Positions 44,584 through 53,340 of a stretch of DNA of 64,000 bases are shown here, piece by piece. Both the position numbers and the translations under genes were made by a program. The stretch is from contig NZ_JBHUGS010000004.1 of the NCBI RefSeq assembly GCF_042682045.1, positions 62,001 through 126,000 of the forward strand, written 5' to 3'. Within the stretch, counting starts at the first letter, position 1; every line of letters starts with the position of its first letter. The notes under the pieces are model-generated. The model did no database searches and was not told the DNA's origin. It saw only the letters and a list, made by a program, of their open reading frames with translations. Source of the DNA: Sphingomonas_R arantia. GTDB taxonomy: Bacteria; Pseudomonadota; Alphaproteobacteria; Sphingomonadales; Sphingomonadaceae.

Positions 44584-45144
44584 TTGGACGACCACGATCC
44601 GGATATAGCGATGCTCGCACGGGTCGGTCGCGGCGATGCGGCGGCGATCCGTATGCTGGTCGCGGCGAAACTGCCGCGGATCGTCGGGCTGGCGACGCGG
44701 TTGCTGCGCGATCCCGCCGCGGCGGAGGATGTCGCACAGGAGGCGTTCGTGCGGGTCTGGCGGATCGCCGCCAAGTGGCAGCCCGGCACCGCGCGGTTCG
44801 ATACGTGGCTCCATACGGTGGTGCTCAACCTGTGTCGCGACCGGCTGCGGCGTCGTCGCGAGGTGTCGGACGATGTCGTGCCGGAGACGGCCGACCCGGC
44901 GCCGGATGCGGAGGCGGGGCTGATCGCGGCGGAGCGCGACCACCGGGTTGTGACGGCGATCGGTGGCCTGCCCGAACGGCAGCGCGACGCGATCCTGCTC
45001 GTCCATTATCAGGACCTGTCCGGTGCGGAGGCCGCCGCGGTGCTGGACGTCAGTATCGAGGCGCTCGAATCGCTGCTGGCCCGGGGGCGACGCACGTTGC
45101 GCGCCCGACTTTCCCCATCGCAGGAGGACGAGGCGCATGACTGA
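44584..45144 (+). CDS. ECF-family RNA polymerase sigma factor
   Basis: 186 residues from TTG 44584; ATG 44611 would give 177 residues and is equally possible. Region 2 is ATRLLRDPAAAEDVAQEAFV (about 37-56) with VWRIAAKWQPGTARFDTWLH; region 4 is LPERQRDAILLVHYQDLSGA, with the helix-turn-helix AAAVLDVSIEALESLLARGR. No region 3, so group 4 (ECF). Its end overlaps the next gene by eight bases. Its targets are unknown but probably include the genes that follow it. Confidence 0.92.
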   Translation: MDDHDPDIAMLARVGRGDAAAIRMLVAAKLPRIVGLATRLLRDPAAAEDVAQEAFVRVWRIAAKWQPGTARFDTWLHTVVLNLCRDRLRRRREVSDDVVPETADPAPDAEAGLIAAERDHRVVTAIGGLPERQRDAILLVHYQDLSGAEAAAVLDVSIEALESLLARGRRTLRARLSPSQEDEAHD

Positions 45145-45544
45145 TCCCCTGACGCTGACCCGCTTCCGGGAGTTGGCGGACGCTTATGGCGGGGCCGTCG
45201 CGCGCTGGCCGGAGCGTTACCGCGCGGCCGGGGTAAGCCTTGCCGCGACGCCCGCGGGTGCTGCGATCATCGCCGGGGCGGACGAGCTCGATGCACGGCT
45301 GGACCTGTGGCGGGTGCCGGCGCCGGCGGGGGATCTCGCCGCGCGGATCGTGGCCGGCGCGCCGGTCGTGACGCCCCGCGCCGCGTCGCGGCTGCGCTGG
45401 TGGTGGTCGGGGGTGGGGATCGCGGCGACGCTGGCGGGGGCGGCCGCCGGGACCGCGGCGGTGGCCATCGTCGTGCCCACTGAATCGGTGGGTGGCGGCA
45501 ACGGCAGCACGTCGTTCGGCGATATCACCGGATCGGATGGATAG
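45137..45544 (+). CDS. Putative anti-sigma factor, single-pass membrane protein
   Basis: 135 residues from ATG 45137, overlapping the sigma gene. The cytoplasmic N-terminal part (LTLTRFRELADAYGGAVARW, PERYRAAGVSL) is helical with many charged residues; a single membrane helix follows at about 88-113 (WWSGVGIAATLAGAAAGTAA). No ZAS Cys/His motif is seen. Position, topology and overlap make an anti-sigma role likely; there is no direct family match. Confidence 0.65.
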   Translation: MTDPLTLTRFRELADAYGGAVARWPERYRAAGVSLAATPAGAAIIAGADELDARLDLWRVPAPAGDLAARIVAGAPVVTPRAASRLRWWWSGVGIAATLAGAAAGTAAVAIVVPTESVGGGNGSTSFGDITGSDG

Positions 45545-45994
45545 ATGACGACGAAGCTGCGCATCGGGCTGATCGCGTCGATCATCCTCAACCTGTTCCT
45601 CGCGGGCGTGCTCGTCGCGGGCTATGCGTCGTTGCGGACCGGGGATCGGATGCTGAATGCCGGTTCGCTGCGGATTGCGGGGGCGGAGTTGCCCGCGGCC
45701 GAACGACGGCCGTTCCGGCGGGCGCTGCGGGAGGCGCGGCGGGCGATGCGCCCGACGGCCGTCGCATCGCGCGCGGCGAAGGCGGAGGCGGCGCGGCTGC
45801 TGCGCCGGACGCCGGTCGATCAGGCGGCGATCGCGGTGGCGCTGGACCGGGCGCGGACCGCGGACTTTGCAGTGCGGGCGGCGGTGGAACGGCGTGCCGT
45901 TGCGTTTGCCGCGGGGCTGCCGGCCGAGGACCGTGCCAAGCTGGCCGCGGCGATGGAACGTCGCGCCGGCAGGATCGCGCCCGCCGCCGAATAG
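45545..45994 (+). CDS. CpxP-like periplasmic heavy-metal-sensor domain protein
   Basis: 149 residues starting two bases after the previous stop. An N-terminal membrane helix (IGLIASIILNLFLAGVLVAG) anchors an all-helical, Arg/Ala-rich periplasmic domain (PAAERRPFRRALREARRAMR, DRARTADFAVRAAVERRAVA) typical of the CpxP/CnrX/Spy-like superfamily. In metal-resistance systems CnrX senses metal for an ECF sigma, so a sensing role upstream of the linked sigma factor is plausible. Specific metal ligands are not obvious. Confidence 0.8.
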   Translation: MTTKLRIGLIASIILNLFLAGVLVAGYASLRTGDRMLNAGSLRIAGAELPAAERRPFRRALREARRAMRPTAVASRAAKAEAARLLRRTPVDQAAIAVALDRARTADFAVRAAVERRAVAFAAGLPAEDRAKLAAAMERRAGRIAPAAE

Positions 45995-46050
45995 CCGCGC
46001 GACGGATTGCCCGGGTTCGCGCGTTCAACCTGCATCAGACGTCGCGAGGA

Positions 46051-47463
46051 ATGCCCGTGCCAGTTCAATCGGCCACACTGTCGCCCGCCGCGGTCGCGCT
46101 CAACCGGTTCGGGCTGGGCGCGCGGCCTGACGATGCACCGCCCGCCGATCCGAAGCGGTCGATCACGGATCAGTTCGCACGCTTTGAGGTCCGTCCCGCC
46201 CGCTTCGCCGCGCTCGCCGATGGCGGGGCGCTTGTCGCTCGCTACCGCGCGCAGCAGGAGGAGCGGCGGCGGTTGGGCAAGCAGGAGGCATCCGCGCAGG
46301 CGATGGCCGCGGTCAAGGTGGACCGCCGCGACATCGGGCAGGACGTGCAGGCGCTCTATGCCGAGGGTGTCCGCGCGCGCGCCGATGCGGCCGTCGCCAG
46401 CGATGCGCCGTTCGTCGAGCGGATGGTGCATTTCTGGTCGAACCATTTTTGCGTTTCGGCGGACAATCCGCGCGTCACCGCGCTGGTGCCGGCGTTCGAG
46501 CGGGATGCGATCCGGCCGCATGTGCTGGGGCGGTTCGAGGACATGCTGCTGGCGGTCGAACGCCATCCGGCGATGCTGCTCTACCTGAACCAGATGCAGT
46601 CGGTGGGGCCGGCCAGCCCGGCCGCCCTTCGCAACCCGGATCGCAAACGCGGGCTGAACGAAAATCTGGCGCGCGAGATCATGGAGTTGCACACGCTGGG
46701 TGTCCGCTCCGGCTATACGCAGGGCGACGTGACGGAGTTCGCGCGGGCGCTGACCGGCTGGTCGGTCGACGGGCTGGGCGGGGCCAAGGATCAGGGCGAT
46801 CCGAACCGCTTCGTCTTTCGCCCGCCGCAGCACGAGCCGGGGGTCCGCACGATCCTGGGCAAGGGCTATGCCGAGGCGGGCGAAGGGCAGGCGCGCGGGG
46901 TGCTGGCGGATTTTGCGATTGCGCCCGCGACGGCGACGCATATCGCGACCAAGCTCGCGCGGCATTTCGCCGGGGACGACCCGCCGCCGGCGATGGTGGC
47001 GCGGCTGGCGGCGGTGTTTGCGAAGGGTAAAGGCGACCTGCCGACGCTCTACCATGCGATCGTCGCGTCGCCGGAGGCGTGGGTCGCGACGCCGACCAAG
47101 TTCAAGACGCCGTGGGACTGGACGATCTCCGCGCTGCGCGGCACCGGGCGGCGCACGGTTGGCGCGATGCAGATCGCGGCGTTGCAGACGCAGCTCGGCC
47201 AGCGCGTGTGGAAGCCCGGTGCGCCGGCGGGGTGGGACGATATCGCGGCGTCATGGTCCGGGTCCGACGCGCTGCTGCGCCGGGTGGAGATCGCGCAGCA
47301 GCTTGCCGCCCCGCTGGCCGAGACGATCGACGCGCGCGTGCTGGCGCCGCGGATCATGCCCGCGTCGCTGGCGGTTGCGACCGCGGACCAGATCGCCCGA
47401 TCGGAAAGCCGGGCGGGTGCCATCGCGCTGATGCTTGTGTCGCCGGATTTCTTGAGGAGATGA
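46051..47463 (+). CDS. DUF1800 domain protein
   Basis: 470 residues (ATG 46051; GTG 46057 has better spacing to GAGGA). Family markers: ALNRFGLGARP at the N-terminus, MVHFWSNHFCVS, LNENLAREIMELHTLGVRSG, YTQGDVTEFARALTGWSV, FRPPQHEPGVRTILGK and a C-terminal KFKTPWDWTISALRGTG. DUF1800 proteins nearly always precede a DUF1501 gene, as here (four bases apart). Their function is unknown; exported, possibly cell-surface roles have been proposed. Confidence 0.9.
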   Translation: MPVPVQSATLSPAAVALNRFGLGARPDDAPPADPKRSITDQFARFEVRPARFAALADGGALVARYRAQQEERRRLGKQEASAQAMAAVKVDRRDIGQDVQALYAEGVRARADAAVASDAPFVERMVHFWSNHFCVSADNPRVTALVPAFERDAIRPHVLGRFEDMLLAVERHPAMLLYLNQMQSVGPASPAALRNPDRKRGLNENLAREIMELHTLGVRSGYTQGDVTEFARALTGWSVDGLGGAKDQGDPNRFVFRPPQHEPGVRTILGKGYAEAGEGQARGVLADFAIAPATATHIATKLARHFAGDDPPPAMVARLAAVFAKGKGDLPTLYHAIVASPEAWVATPTKFKTPWDWTISALRGTGRRTVGAMQIAALQTQLGQRVWKPGAPAGWDDIAASWSGSDALLRRVEIAQQLAAPLAETIDARVLAPRIMPASLAVATADQIARSESRAGAIALMLVSPDFLRR

Positions 47464-47467
47464 TGCG

Positions 47468-48616
47468 ATGATCGCACGACGCCAGCTTCTGTCCCGCGCG
47501 GCGCTTGGGGCCGGCGCGCTGTTCGTCGCGCCGGGGATCGCGTTCGCGACGGTGGCGACCGACTGGCGGTTCGTGTTCATCATCCAGCGCGGTGCGGCCG
47601 ACGGACTCGATATCCTGCGGCCGACCGGCGATCCGGCCTTTGCAGGGCTGCGCGGCGGGCTGATCGGCGACGCCGCCCTGGGCACGAAGCTCGATGCGAT
47701 GTTCACGCTCCACCCGGCGCTGGTCGAGATGGGGAAGATGTATGCGCAGCGTCAGGCGCTGTTCGTCCATGCGGTCGCCTCGCCCTATCGCGACCGATCG
47801 CATTTCGACGGGCAGAACGTGCTCGAGACGGGTGGGGCGCAACCCTATGTCGTCCGCGATGGCTGGCTGAACCGGCTGGTCGCGATGCTGCCGCGGACCG
47901 GGGAGGAAGCGATCGCGATAGCATCGACGGTCCCGACCGCCTTGCGTGGGCCGGTGCAGGTGCCGTCGTTCGCCCCGTCGGCGTTGCCGAATGCGGCCGA
48001 TGACCTGATGACGCGGGTGGGGGCGCTGTACGACGCCGATCCCCAGCTCCATCCCGCATGGGCCGCGGCGATCGAGACGAAGGGCTTGGCGGCCGGCATC
48101 GGGCCACGGCAGGACCCGGCGAGCCTGGGCCGGTTGACCGCGAGTTTCCTGACCAAGGCCAACGGCCCGCGGATCGCGATGCTGGAGACGCTGGGGTGGG
48201 ACACGCACACCGGGCAGACGGGGCGGCTCGGCAACCAGTTGAAGAACCTGGACGCGCTGATCGCCGCGCTGCGCGACGGGATGGGGGCGGCGTGGTCGAC
48301 GACGACGGTGCTGGTGGCGACCGAGTTCGGGCGGACGGCGGCGGTCAACGGCACCGGCGGGACGGATCACGGGACCGGGTCGGTCGCGATGCTGGTGGGC
48401 GGCGCGGTAAAGGGTGGTCGCGTGATCGCCGACTGGCCAGGCCTTGCCGCGCCGAACCTGTACGAGCAGCGCGACCTGCGGCCCACGGATGCGCTCGACG
48501 CGCTGATCGCAGGTGCGGTGGCGGAAAGCCTCCTGCTCGATCCGGCGCTGGTCGGTCGGAGCCTGTTCGCACAGGCCACGACAACGCGGCCGATCAGCGG
48601 TCTGGTGAGGAGCTGA
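47468..48616 (+). CDS. DUF1501 domain protein, Tat-type signal
   Basis: 382 residues. The N-terminus IARRQLLSRAALGAGALFVA is a twin-arginine-like signal, so the protein is probably exported folded. DUF1501 (sulfatase-like, alkaline-phosphatase fold) features: FVFIIQRGAADGLDILRPTG, ALFVHAVASPYRDRSHFDGQ, LGWDTHTGQTGRLGNQLKNL, TTTVLVATEFGRTAAVNGTG and GTDHGTGSVAMLVGGAVKGG, containing Asp/His residues suited to metal binding. Partner of the DUF1800 protein. Substrate unknown. Confidence 0.9.
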   Translation: MIARRQLLSRAALGAGALFVAPGIAFATVATDWRFVFIIQRGAADGLDILRPTGDPAFAGLRGGLIGDAALGTKLDAMFTLHPALVEMGKMYAQRQALFVHAVASPYRDRSHFDGQNVLETGGAQPYVVRDGWLNRLVAMLPRTGEEAIAIASTVPTALRGPVQVPSFAPSALPNAADDLMTRVGALYDADPQLHPAWAAAIETKGLAAGIGPRQDPASLGRLTASFLTKANGPRIAMLETLGWDTHTGQTGRLGNQLKNLDALIAALRDGMGAAWSTTTVLVATEFGRTAAVNGTGGTDHGTGSVAMLVGGAVKGGRVIADWPGLAAPNLYEQRDLRPTDALDALIAGAVAESLLLDPALVGRSLFAQATTTRPISGLVRS

Positions 48617-48698
48617 GTCGGTCCGGGCGTGACCGATGCGGTCGGACCGCCGACATTGACTGATCCGCGGGCTCATTGGGATCAACCTGCGGCCCGTT

Positions 48699-49403
48699 CT
48701 AGTTGCCTTCGCCGCGATATTTGAGTTCGAGGAAGCGGCCCTGCGTGGCGAGGCGGTGGAGGTCGCCGTCGGCGATGCGTTCGGCCATGCGGGCGAGTTC
48801 CTCGTCGACCACGGCGAGGCCGTCGAGCAACTGGCGGTCGGGGTTGAGGCCGGAGCGGGCGGCGCCGGTGCGGAGCGCGGTGGGGACGCGGCGGTAGCCG
48901 GTGATGAGTTCGGGCAGTTCCTCGCCGATCAGTTTGCGCAGGTCGGCCGCGGCGGGCGTGGCGGGATCGAGCGTGGCGAGCTGGGGGGCGAGCGTGTCGA
49001 GTTTCAGGCCGATCGCATCGACCAGCGTGATGGCGGGCGCGGGGAGCGCGGGGCGTTGTTGTTCCAGCCAGCTTTCGGTGCGGGCGGGGAGCCGCGCGAT
49101 GTCGGGGGCGGCGAGGTCCGCGACGCGCGCTTCGGGCTCGACCGAGCCGAAGATGACGAGTGCCCAGGCGATCGCGGCGGCCAGCGCGAAGAGCATCGCG
49201 CCGCCGATGCCGATCGGGGTGACCATGCCCGCCCCGACCATGAGGAGCAGCAGCGCGACGGTGACGAGAGCGAGCCGTTTGGACGTGGCACCCAGCCGGC
49301 TGCGGCGGCGGGCGCGGCGGCGGGCGATGCGGGCGCGGTTGCCCTCGCTCACCCGGCGCAGGACGGCGTCGGCATTCTCCATCACGCGGTCGCTGTCGTG
49401 CAT
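48699..49403 (-). CDS. XpaC-like membrane protein, partner of TelA
   Basis: 234 residues from ATG 49403, one base after the telA stop, so cotranslated with it. A basic N-terminus (RARIARRRARRRSR) precedes two adjacent membrane helices (LALVTVALLLLMVGAGMV; IGGAMLFALAAAIAWALVIF), then a cytosolic helical domain (LIGEELPELITGYRRVPTAL). The layout fits the XpaC family, commonly encoded beside telA in Bacillus and other genera. Function unknown beyond the association with TelA. Confidence 0.7.
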   Translation of the reverse strand: MHDSDRVMENADAVLRRVSEGNRARIARRRARRRSRLGATSKRLALVTVALLLLMVGAGMVTPIGIGGAMLFALAAAIAWALVIFGSVEPEARVADLAAPDIARLPARTESWLEQQRPALPAPAITLVDAIGLKLDTLAPQLATLDPATPAAADLRKLIGEELPELITGYRRVPTALRTGAARSGLNPDRQLLDGLAVVDEELARMAERIADGDLHRLATQGRFLELKYRGEGN

Positions 49404-49404
49404 G

Positions 49405-50619
49405 TCAGCGATCCAGGCGGAACGGGTCGGGGGTGGTCGAGGCGCCCGCGATCGCGGTCTGGGCACCTTCCGCCCGCGCGATGTACCCGCGGGATTTGTC
49501 GACCTCGTCGGTCAGGACATCGACGGTCTGTTTCATCGAGGACAGCGCCTGCACCTTGAACGCGTCGATCGTGTCCATCGTGGTGTAGATGTTCTGGAAC
49601 GCGCGCTTGAGCGTTTCGAGCGGGATGGTGGAGGCGGCGGCCTGTTGATGGATCGTCGCCGTCTGGGTGCGGAGCAGTTCGCCCGTGCTGTCGATGATGT
49701 TGGCGGTGGTGGTGTTGAGCGCGGTGATCTGCCCCAGCACCAGCTTCTGCGCGGTCATCGCCTGCGCCACCGTCACCGCGGTGCGGAGCGCGGCGACCGT
49801 GGTGGTCGACGCGCGGTCGACGCCCTTCACCAGCTCGACATTGTTCTTCTTCACCAGATCGAGCGCGAGATAGCCCTGCACCGTGACCGCCATCTGGGTC
49901 AGCAGGTCGGTGCTGCGCTGGCGGACGTAGAACAGCGCGGTTTCCTTGATCGCCTTGGCCTTGGCGGGGTCGCTGATCTCCAGCTCCGCGGCGGTATCTT
50001 CCAGCCGGGCGTCGAGCGCGCGGGAGATGTGGATCATCTGTTCCAGCCGGCCCATCGCGGCCCAGAGCGTCTGGCGCTCGACGTCGATCGCGGCATTGTC
50101 CTTGAGCAGCTCATCCTTGCCGGAGGCGAGGCGGGCGAGGATCGCGGCGATGTGGGTCTGCGCGCTTTTGTAGCCGTCGAAATAGTTCTTCATGCTGTTG
50201 CCGAACGGGATCAGGCCGAACAGCTTGCGCGGGGCCATGGCGTGGCGGCCGGGATCAAGATCCTCGATCGTGCGGCGCAGTTCGGCCAGGTCGGTGCCGA
50301 CCGATCCGTCCTTGTCCATCGCGCGGACCGGGCGGTCGAGGAAGCGGTTGGACTGGCCGGCGGCCTCGGCGATCTCGCGCCGGCCCATGTTGGTTATGGC
50401 GTCGACCTGCGCGCCGAATTCCGGGCTGTTGGCGTCGGCGGCGACGAGTTTGGCGACGAAGCCGTCGACCTTCTCGTTCAGCTGGCCGCGTTGCGTGTCG
50501 TCGAGCGGCACCAGGCCCACGGCGCGTTCAGCGGTGACCGCGCGGACGGGAGGCGGGGGTTGCAGCACCAGATCGGGTTCCGCGCCGCGGATCGCATCGG
50601 GGGAGCCTGCCGTCGCCAT
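49405..50619 (-). CDS. telA: Toxic anion resistance protein TelA
   Basis: 404 residues, predominantly alpha-helical and cytosolic. Family blocks: DRPVRAMDKDGSVGTDLAEL, KLFGLIPFGNSMKNYFDGYK, LWAAMGRLEQMIHISRALDA, SDLLTQMAVTVQGYLALDLV-like VKKNNVELVKGVDRASTTT, and IDAFKVQALSSMKQTVDVL. TelA was found through tellurite resistance; its present role may be in membrane stress. Operon with the XpaC-like gene. No ter genes are nearby. Confidence 0.93.
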   Translation of the reverse strand: MATAGSPDAIRGAEPDLVLQPPPPVRAVTAERAVGLVPLDDTQRGQLNEKVDGFVAKLVAADANSPEFGAQVDAITNMGRREIAEAAGQSNRFLDRPVRAMDKDGSVGTDLAELRRTIEDLDPGRHAMAPRKLFGLIPFGNSMKNYFDGYKSAQTHIAAILARLASGKDELLKDNAAIDVERQTLWAAMGRLEQMIHISRALDARLEDTAAELEISDPAKAKAIKETALFYVRQRSTDLLTQMAVTVQGYLALDLVKKNNVELVKGVDRASTTTVAALRTAVTVAQAMTAQKLVLGQITALNTTTANIIDSTGELLRTQTATIHQQAAASTIPLETLKRAFQNIYTTMDTIDAFKVQALSSMKQTVDVLTDEVDKSRGYIARAEGAQTAIAGASTTPDPFRLDR

Positions 50620-50751
50620 GTCGTGCCTGTCCTTATCGATGGGCCTGGGGGCAGGATGGACGTGTTGGTGGGGCGGATCAAGTGTGATGCTTGGGTAATA
50701 CGGTGTTGGGGGGTTCTGGGCGTTTGTTTCGGCTGCGTGGGCATCTTGTGG

Positions 50752-50800
50752 GAAGAGGTTGCACCCACCCCCGGCCCCTCCCTTGAAAGGGAGGGGGTAA
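50752..50800. repeat. Family D repeat, copy at telA/typA gap
   Basis: GAAGAGGTTGCACCCACCCC and the hairpin CCCCTCCCTTGAAAGGGAGG-GG (50775-50796). It lies in the 299-base divergent gap between telA and typA; the rest of that gap holds no recognised feature besides the typA leader. Confidence 0.8.
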
Positions 50801-50918
50801 GAAGGGCCGTTCCGTTGGAGTGGAAGGCTTTATATCTTGTCCGAAACAACACACCTTTGCGCTGCGGCGCTTTTCGGCTATGCGCCGCCCCGATCATTTC
50901 TCGTTTTCAGGATAATCC

Positions 50919-52760
50919 ATGAGCCTCCGCAACGTGGCCATCATCGCGCACGTCGATCATGGCAAGACCACGCTGGTCGACCAGCTGTTCCGCCAGTCCG
51001 GCACCTTCCGCGACAACCAGCGCATCGAAGAGCGCGCGATGGACAGCAACGACCTGGAAAAGGAGCGTGGCATCACGATCCTGGCCAAGCCGACCTCCGT
51101 CGACTGGACCCCGCCGGGTGCCAGCGAGAGCATCCGCATCAACATCGTCGACACGCCCGGCCACGCCGATTTCGGCGGCGAGGTGGAGCGCATCCTGAGC
51201 ATGGTCGACGGCGTCGTCCTGCTGGTCGATTCCTCCGAAGGCGCGATGCCGCAGACCAAGTTCGTGACGGGCAAGGCGCTGGCGCTCGGCCTGAAGCCGA
51301 TCGTGGTCGTGAACAAGGTCGACCGTTCGGACGCGCGCATCCAGGAAGTGCTGGACGAGGTGTTCGACCTGTTCGTCTCGCTCGACGCCAACGACGAGCA
51401 GCTCGATTTCCCGGTGCTCTATGCATCGGGCCGCAACGGCTACGCATCGACCGACATGGACGCGCGCGAAGGCACGCTGATCCCGATGTTCGAGACGATC
51501 GTGAAGCATGTGCCGGCGCCCAAGGTGGAAGTGGAGGACGTGCCGTTCACGTTCCTCGTCACGCTGCTCGACCGCGACAACTTCCTCGGCCGCGTGCTGA
51601 CGGGTCGCGTCAACAGCGGCACGATCAAGATCAACCAGCCGATCCACGCGCTAAACAACGACGGCAAGATCGTCGAGACGGGCCGCGCGTCCAAGATCAT
51701 GTCCTACCGCGGGCTGGAGCGCGTGCCGGTCGACGAGGCCAAGGCAGGCGACATCATCTCGCTGGCCGGCCTGTCGATCGCGACCGTGGCCGACACGATC
51801 GCCGACATCACGGTGTCCGAGCCGCTGCACGCGCAGCCGATCGATCCGCCCACGCTGTCGATGCGGTTCGCCGTCAACGATTCGCCGATGGCGGGGCGTG
51901 AGGGCACCAAGGTGACGTCGCGGATGATCCGTGACCGCCTGATGCGCGAAGCCGAGAGCAATGTGGCGGTCAAGGTCGTCGAAGCATCCGACAAGGACAG
52001 CTTCGAAGTCGCTGGCCGCGGCGAGTTGCAGCTGGGCGTGCTGATCGAGACGATGCGCCGCGAAGGGTTCGAGCTGGGCATTTCGCGCCCGCGCGTGCTG
52101 TTCGGCGAGGACGAGCATGGCAACAAGACCGAGCCGTACGAGACCGTCATCATCGACGTGGACGACGAGCATTCCGGCACGGTCGTCGAGAAGATGAACC
52201 TGCGCAAGGCGGAGATGACCGACATGCGGCCGTCGACCGGCGGCAAGACGCGCATCACCTTCTCCGCACCGTCGCGCGGGATGATCGGCTATCACGGTGA
52301 ATTCCTGTCCGACACGCGCGGCACGGGCATCATGAACCGGCTGTTCGAGAAGTACGGGCCGCACAAGGGCACGATCGAGGGCCGCAAGAACGGCGTGTTG
52401 ATCTCCAACGGTACGGGCGAAGCGAACAACTATGCGCTGGGTCCGCTCGAGGAGCGCGGCATCCTGTTCATCGGCCACGGCGAGCAGCTGTACGAGGGCA
52501 TGATCGTCGGCGAGAACGCCAAGACGGACGACCTCGAGGTCAACCCGATGAAGACCAAGGCGCTGACCAACTTCCGCGCAAGCGGCGGCAAGGACGACCA
52601 GGTCCGGCTGAGCCCGCCCAAGCGCGCGACGCTGGAGCAGGCGATCGCCTACATCGACGACGACGAGATGGTCGAAGTGACGCCGAAGTCGATCCGGCTG
52701 CGCAAGCGCCACCTAGACCCGAACGAGCGCAAGCGCGCGTCGCGGTCCAAGGCGGCCTGA
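50919..52760 (+). CDS. typA: Translational GTPase TypA/BipA
   Basis: 613 residues. Ribosome-binding GTPase needed for 50S assembly at low temperature and for stress adaptation. G1 is AHVDHGKTTLVDQL (about 10-23), G2 RGIT, G3 DTPGHADFGGEVER, G4 VVNKVDRSDAR. EF-G-like domains II, III and V follow (GRVLTGRVNSGTIKINQP; VAGRGELQLGVLIETMRREG) and the BipA-specific C-terminal domain (FLSDTRGTGIMNRLFEKYGP, GPLEERGILFIGHGEQLYEG, TLEQAIAYIDDDEMVEVTPK). Start supported by AGGA eight bases upstream. Confidence 0.97.
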   Translation: MSLRNVAIIAHVDHGKTTLVDQLFRQSGTFRDNQRIEERAMDSNDLEKERGITILAKPTSVDWTPPGASESIRINIVDTPGHADFGGEVERILSMVDGVVLLVDSSEGAMPQTKFVTGKALALGLKPIVVVNKVDRSDARIQEVLDEVFDLFVSLDANDEQLDFPVLYASGRNGYASTDMDAREGTLIPMFETIVKHVPAPKVEVEDVPFTFLVTLLDRDNFLGRVLTGRVNSGTIKINQPIHALNNDGKIVETGRASKIMSYRGLERVPVDEAKAGDIISLAGLSIATVADTIADITVSEPLHAQPIDPPTLSMRFAVNDSPMAGREGTKVTSRMIRDRLMREAESNVAVKVVEASDKDSFEVAGRGELQLGVLIETMRREGFELGISRPRVLFGEDEHGNKTEPYETVIIDVDDEHSGTVVEKMNLRKAEMTDMRPSTGGKTRITFSAPSRGMIGYHGEFLSDTRGTGIMNRLFEKYGPHKGTIEGRKNGVLISNGTGEANNYALGPLEERGILFIGHGEQLYEGMIVGENAKTDDLEVNPMKTKALTNFRASGGKDDQVRLSPPKRATLEQAIAYIDDDEMVEVTPKSIRLRKRHLDPNERKRASRSKAA

Positions 52761-52781
52761 TCCTTCGGATCTTGTTCTCGA

Positions 52782-52821
52782 AAGGGGTCGTCGTTCCATG
52801 CGGAACGGCGGCCCCTTTTGT
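52782..52821 (+). terminator. Intrinsic terminator of typA
   Basis: GGGG-T-CGTCGTTCC pairs with GGAACGGCG-G-CCCC across the loop ATGC, followed by TTTTG TTTTGG. A typical stem and T-run, 22 bases beyond the typA stop. It overlaps the region just upstream of the GNAT gene. Confidence 0.8.
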
Positions 52822-52830
52822 TTTGGGGTG

Positions 52831-53340
52831 ATGGCCATGGACTATCGGTTGGGTGGGCCGGCGGACGCGACGGCGATCGCGGCGCTGTTCGAGACGAGCT
52901 TCGTCGCGACGTTCGGGCATCTTTATGCGGCGGAGGATCTGGCGGCGTTCTTGGGGCAGTTCGGGCCGGAGCGCTGGGCGGCGGAGCTGGCGGATCCTGC
53001 GCTGGTGTTCCACATCGCCGAGCACGACGGGCGGATCGTGGGGTATGCGAAGGCTGGGCCTTTGACCTTGCCTGTCGAGGTCGAGGGGGCGGCGCTGGAG
53101 TTGCGGCAGCTGTACCTGCTGGCCGATGCGCAGGGGAGCGGGGCGGGGCAGGCCTTGCTCGACCGCGCGATGGCGACCGCGGCGACGCGGGGGGCGGCGG
53201 CGGTGGTGCTGTCGGTCTACGTCGACAACCACCGCGCGCGGCGGTTCTACGAGCGCAACGGGTTCGTGCGGGTGGGGCGGTACACGTTCATGGTGGGGAA
53301 CCATGCGGATGAGGATGATCTGATGGGTCGGGTGTTATGA
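52831..53340 (+). CDS. GNAT family N-acetyltransferase
   Basis: 169 residues (ATG 52831; ATG 52837 is two codons on). Acetyl-CoA-dependent acyltransferase fold: LGGPADATAIAALFETSFVA, FHIAEHDGRIVGYAKAGPL, the core strand ELRQLYLLADAQGSGAGQAL containing the Q-x-x-G-x-G/A CoA loop, and VYVDNHRARRFYERNGFVRV. Substrate unknown. An in-frame ATG at 52798 falls inside the typA terminator and is not favoured. Confidence 0.9.
   Translation: MAMDYRLGGPADATAIAALFETSFVATFGHLYAAEDLAAFLGQFGPERWAAELADPALVFHIAEHDGRIVGYAKAGPLTLPVEVEGAALELRQLYLLADAQGSGAGQALLDRAMATAATRGAAAVVLSVYVDNHRARRFYERNGFVRVGRYTFMVGNHADEDDLMGRVL

Noticed and set aside
49405..50619. Tellurite-resistance island
   Set aside because: TelA and its partner are present without terB-F, kla or other resistance genes.
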